From: DASQPA01 sp963756455
GTDB lineage: Bacteria; Acidobacteriota; Thermoanaerobaculia; Multivoradales; UBA5704
Assembly (NCBI GenBank): GCA_963756455.1
Contig: CAVWNC010000004.1
Location: 558,001 to 622,000 of the forward strand
DNA length: 64,000 nt
Direction of reading: 5' to 3'
Made by a program: the position numbers and the translations under genes. Position 1 is the first letter of the stretch, and every line of letters begins with the position of its first letter. Below are positions 19,899 to 28,549 of the stretch, piece by piece. The notes under the pieces are model-generated. The model was not told where the DNA came from. It saw nothing but the letters and a program-made list of their open reading frames with translations, and made no database searches.

Positions 19899-20531
19899 TC
19901 AGCCGTCGAGCCCCTCGTCGACGGCGTAGCGCATGATCTCGGCGTTGTTCTTCATGCCCATCTTCTCGAGGATGCGGGTGCGATAGGTGCTCACAGTCTT
20001 GACCGAAAGGTTTAAATCGGCGGCGATCTCGCTCACCGTCCTCCCCGCGGCGAGGAAGCGCATGACGTCGAACTCCCGGGTCGACAGCCGCTCGTGCGGC
20101 GGCCTGGCGCTCTGGGTGTCGAGGTTCAGGGCGAGACGCTCGGCGAGCGCCGGGCTCACGTATTTGCCTCCCTGGTGGACCTTGCGGACGGCTTCGACGA
20201 GGCGCTCGGGAGCGGCATCCTTGGTGAGATAGCCATCGGCGCCCTCGCGCAGACAGCGGATGGCGAAGTGGTCCTCGGCGTGGACGGTGAGGATGAGGAC
20301 GTGGGCATGGGGCACGCGGCGCTTCACCTCGTGGGTCGTCTCGATCCCTCCCCGGCCCGGCATCGAGACGTCGAGCAGGACGACGTCCGCCTGCTGGCGG
20401 TGGGCGAGGTCGACCGCCTCCGGTCCGCTCGCCGCCTCGGCGACGACGGTGAAGTCCGGCTGGGCGTCGAGGATCCGCTTGAGGCCCTCCCGCACGATGG
20501 GATGGTCGTCGGCGACGAGGATGCGGATCAT
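19899..20531 (-). CDS. NarL/FixJ-type response regulator
   Basis: 210 residues. Receiver: MIRILVADDHPIVREGL with Asp 54 (VVLLDVSMPGRGGIE) and Lys in YLTKDAAPERL. The LuxR-type helix-turn-helix is at about 145-205 (LSTREFDVMRFLAAGRTVSE, LNLSVKTVSTYRTRILEKMG). It overlaps the degenerate kinase gene upstream by 4 bases, so the two form a pair. It is transcribed convergently with the Hpt operon, from which only 35 bases separate it. Targets are unknown. Confidence 0.92.
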   Translation of the reverse strand: MIRILVADDHPIVREGLKRILDAQPDFTVVAEAASGPEAVDLAHRQQADVVLLDVSMPGRGGIETTHEVKRRVPHAHVLILTVHAEDHFAIRCLREGADGYLTKDAAPERLVEAVRKVHQGGKYVSPALAERLALNLDTQSARPPHERLSTREFDVMRFLAAGRTVSEIAADLNLSVKTVSTYRTRILEKMGMKNNAEIMRYAVDEGLDG

Positions 20532-21250
20532 GGCGGGGCCGGCTTCGTGCGGCTCGCCCGGGTCGGCGCGGCGGGGAGGTGGACGGAAACCCCCCGCCGG
20601 CCGCCGCCCGGAGGCGCGGAGATCCAGCCGCCCTCCACGGCGAGGGCCGCGAGGAGCTCGGCCGGCGGCGCGGCGCCTGTTTTCGTTGCGGACGGGCGGC
20701 TCGGAGAGCTGAGGACGTCGACCCGCAGGTGGAGCCCCGCCGGGCCTCCCGCATCGCCCTCCCCGCCCGCATCGCTCACGGTCCGCAGGACGAGCTCGCC
20801 GCCTAAAGGGAGAGCGGCGAGAGCGTCGAGGCCGAACGCGAGGACGAGCTGGTGGAGGAGGGCGGGGTTCCCCTCGACCAGGCAGGTCTCGGCGAGCTCG
20901 TCGACGATCGCCGCCACCTCCGGCGGGAAGCCTTCCCGCAGGAGGTGGACGAGGCCCTTGACGACGTAGAGCGGCTGGTAGAGGAGCGGCTCGTCCTCAC
21001 CGCGCTTGGCGAGCGACTCCAGCTGGCGGATGGCCTGAATCGAGCGCGTCACGCTCTCCCGGAGCGCGGTGGCGAGCGGCGCCTGTTCCGCCGCGAGGCC
21101 GGGCTCCAGCACGTCGAGCAGCATGACGAGAGAGGCCAGGTGGTTGTTGAGCCCGTGCGCCACCCCGCCGGTCAACGCGGCGATGCACTGCAGCCGATGC
21201 GCGCGAAGCGCGCCGTCGGGCGTGGAAAGCAGAGAGGTCGTGGCGGTCAT
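20528..21250 (-). CDS. Degenerate cytosolic histidine kinase paired with NarL-type regulator
   Basis: 240 residues and no TM helix. The dimerisation helix keeps a candidate phospho-His in AALTGGVAHGLNNHLASLVM (His 32). The ATPase half is poor: the usual N-box is replaced by LLHQLVLAFGLDALAALPLG, with no Asn-based motif, and no GxGxG box is seen. The end PGGGRRGVSVHLPAAP resembles only the last strand of the fold. It may dimerise and accept phosphate without using ATP, or act as a phosphatase or scaffold. It is translationally coupled to the regulator gene downstream. Confidence 0.7.
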   Translation of the reverse strand: MTATTSLLSTPDGALRAHRLQCIAALTGGVAHGLNNHLASLVMLLDVLEPGLAAEQAPLATALRESVTRSIQAIRQLESLAKRGEDEPLLYQPLYVVKGLVHLLREGFPPEVAAIVDELAETCLVEGNPALLHQLVLAFGLDALAALPLGGELVLRTVSDAGGEGDAGGPAGLHLRVDVLSSPSRPSATKTGAAPPAELLAALAVEGGWISAPPGGGRRGVSVHLPAAPTRASRTKPAPP

Positions 21251-21318
21251 GAGCGGAAAAAGGAAAGCCCTCCCCTCGGGGGATGAAATTTAAGTGTACG
21301 TGCTGACCCTTTAGAGAC

Positions 21319-21361
21319 TATAGTAGCGCTAATCCTTCGTGAAGTGCTTCCCGAGAGAGAG
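21319..21361 (+). promoter_or_regulatory. Candidate promoter and leader, TATAGT-AGCGCTAAT motif
   Basis: TATAGT (21319-21324) followed by AGCGCTAATCCTT and then GAAGTGCTTCCCGAGAGAG runs up to ATG 21362. Nearly the same string precedes the kinase gene at 55311 (from 55290). The GAAG/CTTC part could form a small hairpin. No clear -35. Confidence 0.45.
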
Positions 21362-23044
21362 ATGAGCATGACCGGCTCCCTGCCGCCGATGTCGCCGATG
21401 CCGCCGATGCCGAGGGACAGGCCGATGGACCCCGAGGAGGACGTCCACCGGGCGCGCCTGCGCGTCGAGCGGATGCTCGCCGCGAGCCCGGCGGTGCATA
21501 TCGAGCTGCGCTCCTACGGCGCGTCGATCGAGCCGGTGTGGGTGAGCCCCAACATCTTTGCGCTCCTCGGCTACAAGGCGGAGGAGTGCTTCGCTCTCGG
21601 CTGGTGGCAGAGCCATATCCACCCGGACGACTGGGTGCGGGCGCACGTCTGGGCGGACAAGCTTTTCGATCCCGGCCATTGGATCGGGGAGTACCGGTTC
21701 CGCCACAAGAACGGGGAGTACCGTTGGCTCCGCGACGAGGGCCGGGTCGTCGAACGCCACGACAGCGGCCTGGAGATCGTCCTCTCGTGGTCGGACGTGA
21801 CCGACTTGAAAGCCATCGAGCACGGTCGCCGCATCTTCGAGGCCCGGGTCACCCGGTTGATCGACGTGACCTTGACCGCCATCGCCCAGACGGAGATCCA
21901 CGACGGCCTCCTCGTCTTCTTGAATCCCGCGGCGCGGCGGCTCTTCGGTCTCGGTCCCGACGAGGAGATCGCCGGCCGGCGCTTCTCCGAGTTCCTGCCG
22001 CCGATGGCGGCCGCCCAGGTCGCGCTCGAATGCATTCCCGATGCGTTCGCCACCGGATCCTGGCAGGGCGAGTCGACGCTCCGGGATGCCGACGGCCAGG
22101 AGATCCCCGTGCAGCTCCAGGTTCTCTACCACGAAGGTTTCGGCCCTGAGGAGAGGCTCCTCGCCTTCCTCGCGCTCGACATCAGCGCCCTCAAGGCGGC
22201 GGAGAGCGAGCTGCGGTTGACCAAGGAGGCCGCCGAGCGGGCGAATTTCGCGAAGACCGATTTTCTCTCCCTCATCAGCCACGAGCTGCGGACACCGCTC
22301 ACCTCGATCCTCGGCTTCGCGGAGATGCTCTCCGACGGTATCGGCGGCGAGCTCACGGGCCGCCAGCAGAGTTTCCTCGACAACATCCTCGCCTCCGGCC
22401 GCGATCTGCTGGGGCTCATCAACGACCTGCTCGACCTGGTCAAGATCGAGGCGGGAAAAGTCGAGCTCGAAGCCTACGCCATGGACGTCGGCTCGCTCGT
22501 CGAGGACATCACGGGGGCCTTTACGGCCATCGCGGGCAACGCCGGGCTCCGCCTCGAAGTCGAGATCGGGCGGCCCCTCCCCATGGCCCAGGTCGACGCT
22601 CGACGCTTCAAACAGATGCTCTTGAACTATCTCTCGAATGCCGTCAAGTTCACTCCCCCGGGGGGCGCGATCCGCGTGCGGACACGCTCGGTGGGAGCGA
22701 TGCCGACAACATCGGCGACATCGGCGATGCCGGCGACATCGGCGATGCCGGCAACCCTGGATACCTCGGAGCCGTCGCGGCCCGGTGCGTGGCTCGTCGT
22801 CGAGGTCGAGGACACCGGCGCCGGTATCGCCGCGGAGGACTTCAGTCGCCTCTTCGAGGCCTTCGAGCAGCTGGGCACACGGAACTTCGGCCAGCCGGGA
22901 ACGGGCCTGGGTCTCGCGCTCACCCGGCGCCTGGCCGAGCTCCATGGCGGCCTGGTCTGGGCCGAGAGCGCCGGCCGCGGGCAGGGCAGCACCTTCGCTT
23001 TCGCCCTCCCGATGAGCCGGCGAGAAAAGTCGGCCTCGCGATGA
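21362..23044 (+). CDS. PAS-domain sensor histidine kinase
   Basis: 560 residues from ATG 21362, with GAGAGAGAG just before it. No TM helix. A first PAS-like domain (about 45-150: VSPNIFALLGYKAEECFALG, EYRFRHKNGEYRWLRDEGRV) and a second (about 165-285: LFGLGPDEEIAGRRFSEFLP) precede HisKA (LISHELRTPLTSILGFAEML) and the HATPase (NYLSNAVKFTPPGG, VEDTGAGIA, GTGLGLALTRRLAE). Inside the ATPase, between the N-box strand and the G1 box, is a repeat insert (MPTTSATSAMPATSAMPAT) coded by 9-nt units at 22697-22755. The N-terminus is Met/Pro-rich for a similar reason. The stop overlaps the next ATG. Confidence 0.9.
   Translation: MSMTGSLPPMSPMPPMPRDRPMDPEEDVHRARLRVERMLAASPAVHIELRSYGASIEPVWVSPNIFALLGYKAEECFALGWWQSHIHPDDWVRAHVWADKLFDPGHWIGEYRFRHKNGEYRWLRDEGRVVERHDSGLEIVLSWSDVTDLKAIEHGRRIFEARVTRLIDVTLTAIAQTEIHDGLLVFLNPAARRLFGLGPDEEIAGRRFSEFLPPMAAAQVALECIPDAFATGSWQGESTLRDADGQEIPVQLQVLYHEGFGPEERLLAFLALDISALKAAESELRLTKEAAERANFAKTDFLSLISHELRTPLTSILGFAEMLSDGIGGELTGRQQSFLDNILASGRDLLGLINDLLDLVKIEAGKVELEAYAMDVGSLVEDITGAFTAIAGNAGLRLEVEIGRPLPMAQVDARRFKQMLLNYLSNAVKFTPPGGAIRVRTRSVGAMPTTSATSAMPATSAMPATLDTSEPSRPGAWLVVEVEDTGAGIAAEDFSRLFEAFEQLGTRNFGQPGTGLGLALTRRLAELHGGLVWAESAGRGQGSTFAFALPMSRREKSASR
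21383..21412 (+). repeat. 9-nt in-frame microsatellite (GCCGATGYC units)
   Basis: Three tandem units of GCCGATGTC/GCCGATGCC near the 5' end of the PAS kinase gene encode SPMPPMP-like sequence. Confidence 0.6.
22697..22755 (+). repeat. 9-nt in-frame microsatellite inside HATPase domain
   Basis: Six to seven units of the ATGCCGGCG/ACATCGGCG type encode repeated A-[MT]-[PS] triplets. It lies in a loop of the ATPase domain of the 21362 kinase. Confidence 0.65.
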
Positions 23045-24138
23045 GCCGTCTCCGCCACATCCTGGTCGTCGACGACCTGGCGCCGAACCGCCAGCTCCTC
23101 TGCGGTCTGGTCGAGTCCCTGGGCTACGCGGCGGAGCCTGCCGCGAGCGGCCTCGAAGCCCTGGCCAAGCTGCCGCTCGAAATCGATCTCGTCCTCCTGG
23201 ACGTCATGATGCCGGACATGGACGGCTTCGAGGTCCTGCGCCGGACGCGCGCCCACCCTGTCTTCCGCGATCTCCCCGTCATCATGGTCACCGCTCTCGA
23301 CAGCCGCGAGGATCGGGTGCGCTCGGTCGCCGCGGGGGCCAATGATTTCATCGCCAAGCCGGTGGACAAGACGGAGCTCAAGATCCGCATCGTCTCCCAA
23401 CTGCGCTTGAAAGACGCTCAGGAGGAGATCCGGCGCCACAATTCGGAGCTCGAGGCCAAGGTCGACGAACGGACCCAAGTCCTCCGCGAAACCCTGGCGG
23501 AGATGGTGCGGGCGCAGAAGCAGACCTACGAGGCGCAGCTCGACTGCATCCAGCGGCTGGTCCTGGCGGCGGAATTCAAGGACCGCGATACCGCGGCCCA
23601 CATCAACCGCATCGGCACGTACATCGAAGTCCTCGCCGGGGCGCTCCATCTGCCTCCCGGGGAAATCGAGCTCCTGAAGCACGCCTCGCCGCTCCATGAC
23701 GTGGGCAAGATCGGCATCCCCGACGCCATCCTGCTCAAGAAGGGGCCGCTGACGGTCGAGGAGCGCATCGTCATGTGCACGCACACGACGATCGGGGCGG
23801 AGATCCTCGCCGGTTCCCCGTCCGAGGTTCTCCGGGCCGGGGAGATCATCGCCTTGAGCCACCACGAAAAATGGGACGGCACCGGCTATCCGCAGGGCCT
23901 GGCCGGGGAGGCCATCCCGCTCTCGGGCCGCCTCTGCGCCGTCGTCGACGTCTTCGACGCCCTGACCTCCAACCGGCCCTACCGGCAGGCCAGCTCGGGA
24001 AAAGAGGCGCTCGAGCTGATGCGGGAGAGCCGCAGCACCAGCTTCGAGCCCCGCCTCTTCGACCTCTTCGAGTCGATCTTCCAGGAGATCGAGGGCCTGC
24101 GGCTGCGGCTCCACTCGCCGGACGAACGACCGGGATGA
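23041..24138 (+). CDS. RpfG-like response regulator with HD-GYP phosphodiesterase
   Basis: 365 residues. Receiver: LRHILVVDDLAPNRQLL, acceptor Asp in LVLLDVMMPDMDGFE, Lys in FIAKPVDKTEL. A coiled-coil linker (IRRHNSELEAKVDERTQVLR) leads to an HD-GYP domain with HINRIGTY, HDVGKIGIPDAILLKKGPLT, HTTIGAEIL, SHHEKWDGTGYPQGLAGEAI and DVFDALTSNRPYR; all metal and GYP residues are present. HD-GYP enzymes degrade cyclic di-GMP. ATG 23041 overlaps the upstream kinase stop, so the kinase is the likely phosphodonor. Confidence 0.93.
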   Translation: MSRLRHILVVDDLAPNRQLLCGLVESLGYAAEPAASGLEALAKLPLEIDLVLLDVMMPDMDGFEVLRRTRAHPVFRDLPVIMVTALDSREDRVRSVAAGANDFIAKPVDKTELKIRIVSQLRLKDAQEEIRRHNSELEAKVDERTQVLRETLAEMVRAQKQTYEAQLDCIQRLVLAAEFKDRDTAAHINRIGTYIEVLAGALHLPPGEIELLKHASPLHDVGKIGIPDAILLKKGPLTVEERIVMCTHTTIGAEILAGSPSEVLRAGEIIALSHHEKWDGTGYPQGLAGEAIPLSGRLCAVVDVFDALTSNRPYRQASSGKEALELMRESRSTSFEPRLFDLFESIFQEIEGLRLRLHSPDERPG

Positions 24139-24150
24139 AAAAGATCGGGC

Positions 24151-24708
24151 CTAGGTTCCCTGCTGGACCGCCGCCAGGGCGGTCTCCGCGGCCGCGATGA
24201 CTTCCCTCCAGGCGGCCGAGCCCCGAGAGTGCTGGGCGGGGGAGAGGAAGGACGTGCCGACCGACACCGAGAGCGCGGTCGCCTTGGAAGCCCCGAGCGG
24301 AAAGATTTGCGAGCGTAGAGCCGCCCTGATTTTCGCCGCCACCGCTCTCACCTTGTCATTTTCGATGCGCGGCAGGAAGGCGAGGAACTCGCCTTCGCTC
24401 CAGCGGACGACCATGTCCTCGGCCCGCGTCTGTCCCAAAAGCAGCTGCGCCAGGTGTTTCAAGGCGAGCTCCGCGGCGCCTTCGCCGTGGATCAACTTGA
24501 GGAGCTCGATGTGATCGAGCCCGAAGAGCATGAAACCGGCGCCGGTCGAGGGGCCGTGCGGTCGCCGGTCGAAAGCGGAGAAATGCCGGACCCTCGCCGC
24601 GTCATCGGCGATTTTCTCCTGGAAATAGCGGCGCGTGCGGAGGCCGGGCAAGCTCGCGTCGGTCTCGGCTGTCCACTGCGGGGGAGGGAGGAGCTCTTCC
24701 GATTCCAT
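24151..24708 (-). CDS. Degenerate GGDEF-domain protein
   Basis: 185 residues. The fold matches diguanylate cyclases: LPGLRTRRYFQEKI (in place of LTGLxNRR), FMLFGLDHIELLKLIHGEGA (usual LxDIDxFKxINDxxGH), LKHLAQLLLGQTRAEDMVVR, then the signature site reads WSEGEFLAFLP where GGDEF is expected. The first two glycines and the Asp are changed, so cyclase activity is unlikely. It may bind GTP or c-di-GMP or serve as a protein-binding module. It lies convergent with the HD-GYP regulator 12 bases away. Confidence 0.75.
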   Translation of the reverse strand: MESEELLPPPQWTAETDASLPGLRTRRYFQEKIADDAARVRHFSAFDRRPHGPSTGAGFMLFGLDHIELLKLIHGEGAAELALKHLAQLLLGQTRAEDMVVRWSEGEFLAFLPRIENDKVRAVAAKIRAALRSQIFPLGASKATALSVSVGTSFLSPAQHSRGSAAWREVIAAAETALAAVQQGT

Positions 24709-24873
24709 GATCTCTCTCTTTCGTCCTCCGGTCGCAGAGCAGCCGCGGTGGACGCGGGGGAAGACGGGCCGCGCCTCTGACTTTTCGAGGGTAGGCCGAT
24801 CGGCGAGCGCCGGGAATCGGTTGAGTGGAGGTTCTGCGGTAGGCCGAAAGCCGACCGGCTGTCGGTCTTCGTC

Positions 24874-26310
24874 CTACAGGGCCAGCCGGTTCGCGGCGTC
24901 GAGTGCCGCCACCTTGTAGCATTCGGCGAGCGTCGGATAGTTGAACACCGCATCGAGGAAGTAATCGAGCCCGCCCCCGAGGGCCAAAACCGCCTGGCCG
25001 ATGTGGAGCAACTCGGTCGCCCCGGTGCCGATGATGTGGACGCCTAAGAGCGCCCGGGTGTCGCGATGGAAGAGCATCTTGAAAAAGCCGCTGTCGTCGC
25101 CGAGGATCTGGCCGCGGGCGATCTCCCGGTAGCGCGCGATGCCGACCTCGTAGGGGATCTTCTTTTCGGTCAGCTCGTGCTCCGGGAGGCCCACCATGGA
25201 AACCTCGGGGATGGCGTAGATGCCGATGGGGAAGTGGGCGGACATCGGCTTGGCCGGGACGCCCAGGGCGTGGCAGGCGGCGAGGCGCCCCTGCTCGGAG
25301 GAGGTGGCGGCGAGGCTCGGATAGCCGATGACGTCCCCCGCGGCGTAGATGTGGGGCACTTCGGTGCGGAAGCAGGCGTCGACTTTCAAGCGCCCGCGTT
25401 CGTCCGCCGTGAGGCCGGCGGCGGCGAGGTTCAGGCGATCGGTGGCGCCGATCCGACCGACCGAGAAGAGGACGATGTCGGCCACCAGGCGCTTGCCGGA
25501 CTGGAGGGTCAAGACCGCCCGGCGCGGCGGACCGTCGTGCACCTCGATCGTGTCGACCGCCTCGTTGCCGCGGAAGAGGACGTTTCGGTTCCGCATCTGG
25601 TGGATGAGCTCGTCGACGATCTCCTGGTCGAGGAATTCGAGCGGCCGGCGCTGGCGGTCGACCAGGGTGACGCTCGTCCCCAGGGCGGCGAACATGGAGG
25701 CGTATTCGAGGCCGATCACCCCGGCGCCCACGACCACCATGCTGTGCGGCACCTCTGGGAGTCGAACGATCTCGTCGCTGGTCAGGATCGTCACCCCGTC
25801 GACCGGCACGCCCGGCGGCGGCGAGGGGCGGGTACCGACGGCGAGGAGGATCTGGGCCGCCTTCAAGGTGGTGCGGCTCGCCCCGGCGTCGACGTTGAGA
25901 GTGTGAGGATCGGCGAAGGAGGCCTCGCCCGAGAGCAGCTGGATGCCGTTTCTCTCCAGCTGGTCCTCGATCACCGAGGCCTCGCGGTCCACGACGTCGC
26001 TCACCCGCGACAGGAGGTCGGTGATCGACGGCCGGTGCGGGCGCAGGCCCGGCTCGCCGCGACCGCCGCGACCGAAGGGCGGCTTGGCGGCAAAGGAGAG
26101 GACCGCCTCACGGAAGGTTTTGCTCGGGATGGTGCCGGTGTCCAGGCAGACCCCGCCCAAAACCTGCCGACGCTCGACGATGGCGACCCGCCGTCCGAGC
26201 TTCGCCGCCTGCACCGCCGCCCGCTGCCCGGCCGGACCGCTGCCGATACAGACGAGGTCGTACGGATAGCTCGCATCCAAACCGGGCCTCCTCTCGGGAT
26301 CTCCGACCAT
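24874..26310 (-). CDS. sthA: Soluble pyridine nucleotide transhydrogenase (Si-specific)
   Basis: 478 residues, with the flavoprotein disulfide-reductase fold: YDLVCIGSGPAGQRAAVQAA binds FAD, VVVGAGVIGLEYASMFAALG binds the pyridine nucleotide, IYAAGDVIGYPSLAATSSEQ is the second FAD motif, and the dimerisation domain ends the protein. The redox motif reads GGVCLDTGTIPSKT, with Thr where disulfide reductases have the second Cys. That is the known mark of SthA. The enzyme interconverts NADH/NADP+ and NAD+/NADPH in the cytosol. The gene stands alone, with no clear operon partner. Confidence 0.92.
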   Translation of the reverse strand: MVGDPERRPGLDASYPYDLVCIGSGPAGQRAAVQAAKLGRRVAIVERRQVLGGVCLDTGTIPSKTFREAVLSFAAKPPFGRGGRGEPGLRPHRPSITDLLSRVSDVVDREASVIEDQLERNGIQLLSGEASFADPHTLNVDAGASRTTLKAAQILLAVGTRPSPPPGVPVDGVTILTSDEIVRLPEVPHSMVVVGAGVIGLEYASMFAALGTSVTLVDRQRRPLEFLDQEIVDELIHQMRNRNVLFRGNEAVDTIEVHDGPPRRAVLTLQSGKRLVADIVLFSVGRIGATDRLNLAAAGLTADERGRLKVDACFRTEVPHIYAAGDVIGYPSLAATSSEQGRLAACHALGVPAKPMSAHFPIGIYAIPEVSMVGLPEHELTEKKIPYEVGIARYREIARGQILGDDSGFFKMLFHRDTRALLGVHIIGTGATELLHIGQAVLALGGGLDYFLDAVFNYPTLAECYKVAALDAANRLAL

Positions 26311-26355
26311 CCGCTGCGGATTCTATCCCGCGCGGGTGACGGCCCGGTGAACGGC

Positions 26356-26545
26356 CTCAGGGCTCCGAGAGCTGGTCGACGAAGGTCCCGCTCTCGACGG
26401 CCACGTAGAGCCGGTGGGACGCCGTCGGGTGGAGGGTCAAGCTCTGGACGAAGAGATCGCCGTAACGGGTGAGCCCGACGTTGACCGGCGCCCAGGTCAC
26501 TCCGCCGTCGGTGCTCCGCCAGACTCCCTGTCCCGGACTTCGTGC
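26356..26545 (-). pseudogene. C-terminal remnant of a third BNR/sortilin-type propeller protein
   Basis: The minus strand encodes SPGQGVWRSTDGGVTWAPVN and LTRYGDLFVQSLTLHPTASH, ending FVDQLSEP at 26356. This matches the C-terminus of the neighbouring propeller protein (GQGVFRSTDSGVTWAPEN ... NQLTEP). Upstream only an ATGATG start-like stretch remains, in another frame. The rest of the gene seems to have been deleted between start and tail. Confidence 0.75.
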
Positions 26546-26569
26546 TCATCATGATGGGTTTCCTTTTCT

Positions 26570-28539
26570 TCAAGGCTCGGTCAGCTGGTTGACGAGAATC
26601 GCGGTATCGACGATCGCATAGACCCGGTGCGGCACCACCGGATCGAGCACCAGCCCCTGGGCCAGAAGGTTGCCGTAGCGGGCGAGGCCGGCGTTCTCCG
26701 GTGCCCAGGTGACGCCGGAATCGGTGCTCCGAAAGACCCCCTGTCCGGAGGTCGCGGCGTAGAGGGTTGTCGGAGTCACCGGATCGACGAGGAGATCGGT
26801 CGCGGTGAGGCCCGAGCCGCTCGCGGCGAAGCTCGAAATCTGGCGGAACGTGCGTCCGGCGTCGTCGCTCCGGAAGAGGCCGGCGGCACGGATCGCGTAG
26901 AGCCGTCCGGACCGGCTGGGATCGAGAGCGAGAACCTCGCCGTCGGCGACGATCCGCTGCCAGCTGGCGCCGGCGTCGGTGCTCTTCCAGATCCGTGGAG
27001 TGGGCTCCTGGACCTGGCCGTCGACGTCGACGCCGCGGCGTACACGATGTCCGGGTCTCGCGGGTCGACGATCAGCCGGTCGATGCGGCGGGTGACCTCG
27101 GGGTTTCCCGCCGGGCAGGGGAGAGTGACCGACCAGGTGCGACCGCCGTCGCGGCTCCGTTCCAGAGAGCAGGCGCCGCCCAGGAGCACCCGGCGCCGGC
27201 CCGCCGGCGCCAGGCTGGAGAACACCTGGGGGGAGGTGGCGCTCCAGGAGTCGCCGCCGTCGGCCGAGTCGAAGATCCCTTTGTCGGTCGCGGCGTAGAG
27301 GAGGTCCGGGTTCGCGGGGTCGATCACGAGGTCCCGGATCGGGGCTCCGCGGAAGGGCTCGGAGGTCGGTGCCAGATTCCCGAAGCTCGCCCAGGCGGCG
27401 CCGCCGTTCCGGCTCTGGTATCCCTCGCCTCCTCTCACCGCGTAGACCGTCGACGGTGCGCCGGGTCGGAAGCGGAGCCGGGTGGGAAAGCCCTCTCCCG
27501 CGCCGCTCTCGGCGACGAGCGCCCAGTGCCGGCCACGGTCGACGCTCCGGAAGACGTCGAGGATGGAGATCCCATAGAGGGTACGGGTGCCCGGTGCCGC
27601 CTGAACCAGGGCGATCCCGGCGGCGGGGAGGCCGGCGCCGCGCGGAGTCCAGGTCTCCCCGGCGTCGCTGCTCGAGAAGAAACCGGTGGCGGCCGTGGCA
27701 TAGACGATCGACGGGGTCCCCGGCTCGTAGGCCATGGGGAGGACCGGCTGCGGGATCTTCCGCCAGCTGGCGCCGTTGTCGGTGCTCTTCCAGAGATCGT
27801 TCAGGCCGGTGGCGAAGATCGTCACCGGGCTCGTGGGCACGACGAGCGTCACGACGAGCGGCTCGGGAGTGTTGGGGACGGGGGTGAAGGTCAGCCCGCC
27901 ATCGGTGCTCGTGAGCAGTCGGCCGCCCGTGGCGTCGGGAGGGGTGAGCCAGAGCCGCCGCGGATCGGTAGGATCGGGGACCGGTCCCCAGCTCAGGACG
28001 AGGAAATCGAGGGTGTAGACCAGGCTCCAGGTCACCCCGCCGTCGCCGCTTCGGTAGAGGCCCTGGGTCGTCGCGACGAGGAGCGTCGGCAGCGCTCCCC
28101 GGCCGGCGGGGAGGATCCGGAGCACGGGGAGCGCCCGCCCGTGAGGGAAGATCGGGGCGCGGAAATTGAGCCCGGCAGCGATTCGGGTCCAGCTCCGGCC
28201 CGAGTCGACGCTGTGGAAGACCTCGGTGCTGGTGACGAGATAGAAGCTCCCCGGGTTCGCCGGATCGGCGGCGATCCCCTGCTCGGTGTCCTGGTCGAGC
28301 CCGGCTCCCGAGAAGGCCCAGGTGGCGCCACCGTCGTCGCTCCGGTAGAGCCCGTAGAAGTCGGTGATGGCGAGGAGACTCTGCGGAGCGGAAGGATCGA
28401 TCACGTAGGCGACGATCTGCCCGTTCCAGGGGCCGTAGAGGGTGAAGCGGTCGATCCCGGCCGAGGCCTGCCGGGCGGCGAGCAGGGGGACGAGGACGAG
28501 GAGCAGAGCGGCTGCCGAGGAAGCGTGCGCGCGAAACAT
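26570..28539 (-). CDS. Secreted BNR/sortilin-type beta-propeller protein, frameshift near 27031
   Basis: About 656 residues once repaired. The signal peptide is SAAALLLVLVPLLAARQASA, and mature protein starts GIDRFTLYGPWNG. Many BNR/Asp-box repeats follow (RSDDGGATWAFSG, SVDSGRSWTRI, SSDAGETWTP, SADGGDSWSA), typical of sortilin/Vps10-like or sialidase-like propellers. The frame breaks after DPRDPDIVYAAA. One extra G near 27031-27034 restores VDVDGQVQEPTPRIWKSTDA and joins the downstream frame, which ends at 26570 (VNQLTEP). Its paralogue is at 28550-30517. Function is unknown; it is probably extracellular or on the surface. Confidence 0.8.
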
Positions 28540-28549
28540 ACGGGTCCTC

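Noticed and set aside
24709..24873. Search for tRNA or small RNA genes in the intergenic gaps
   Set aside because: No cloverleaf or conserved TTCGANTC arm with matching stems was seen here or in the other gaps.
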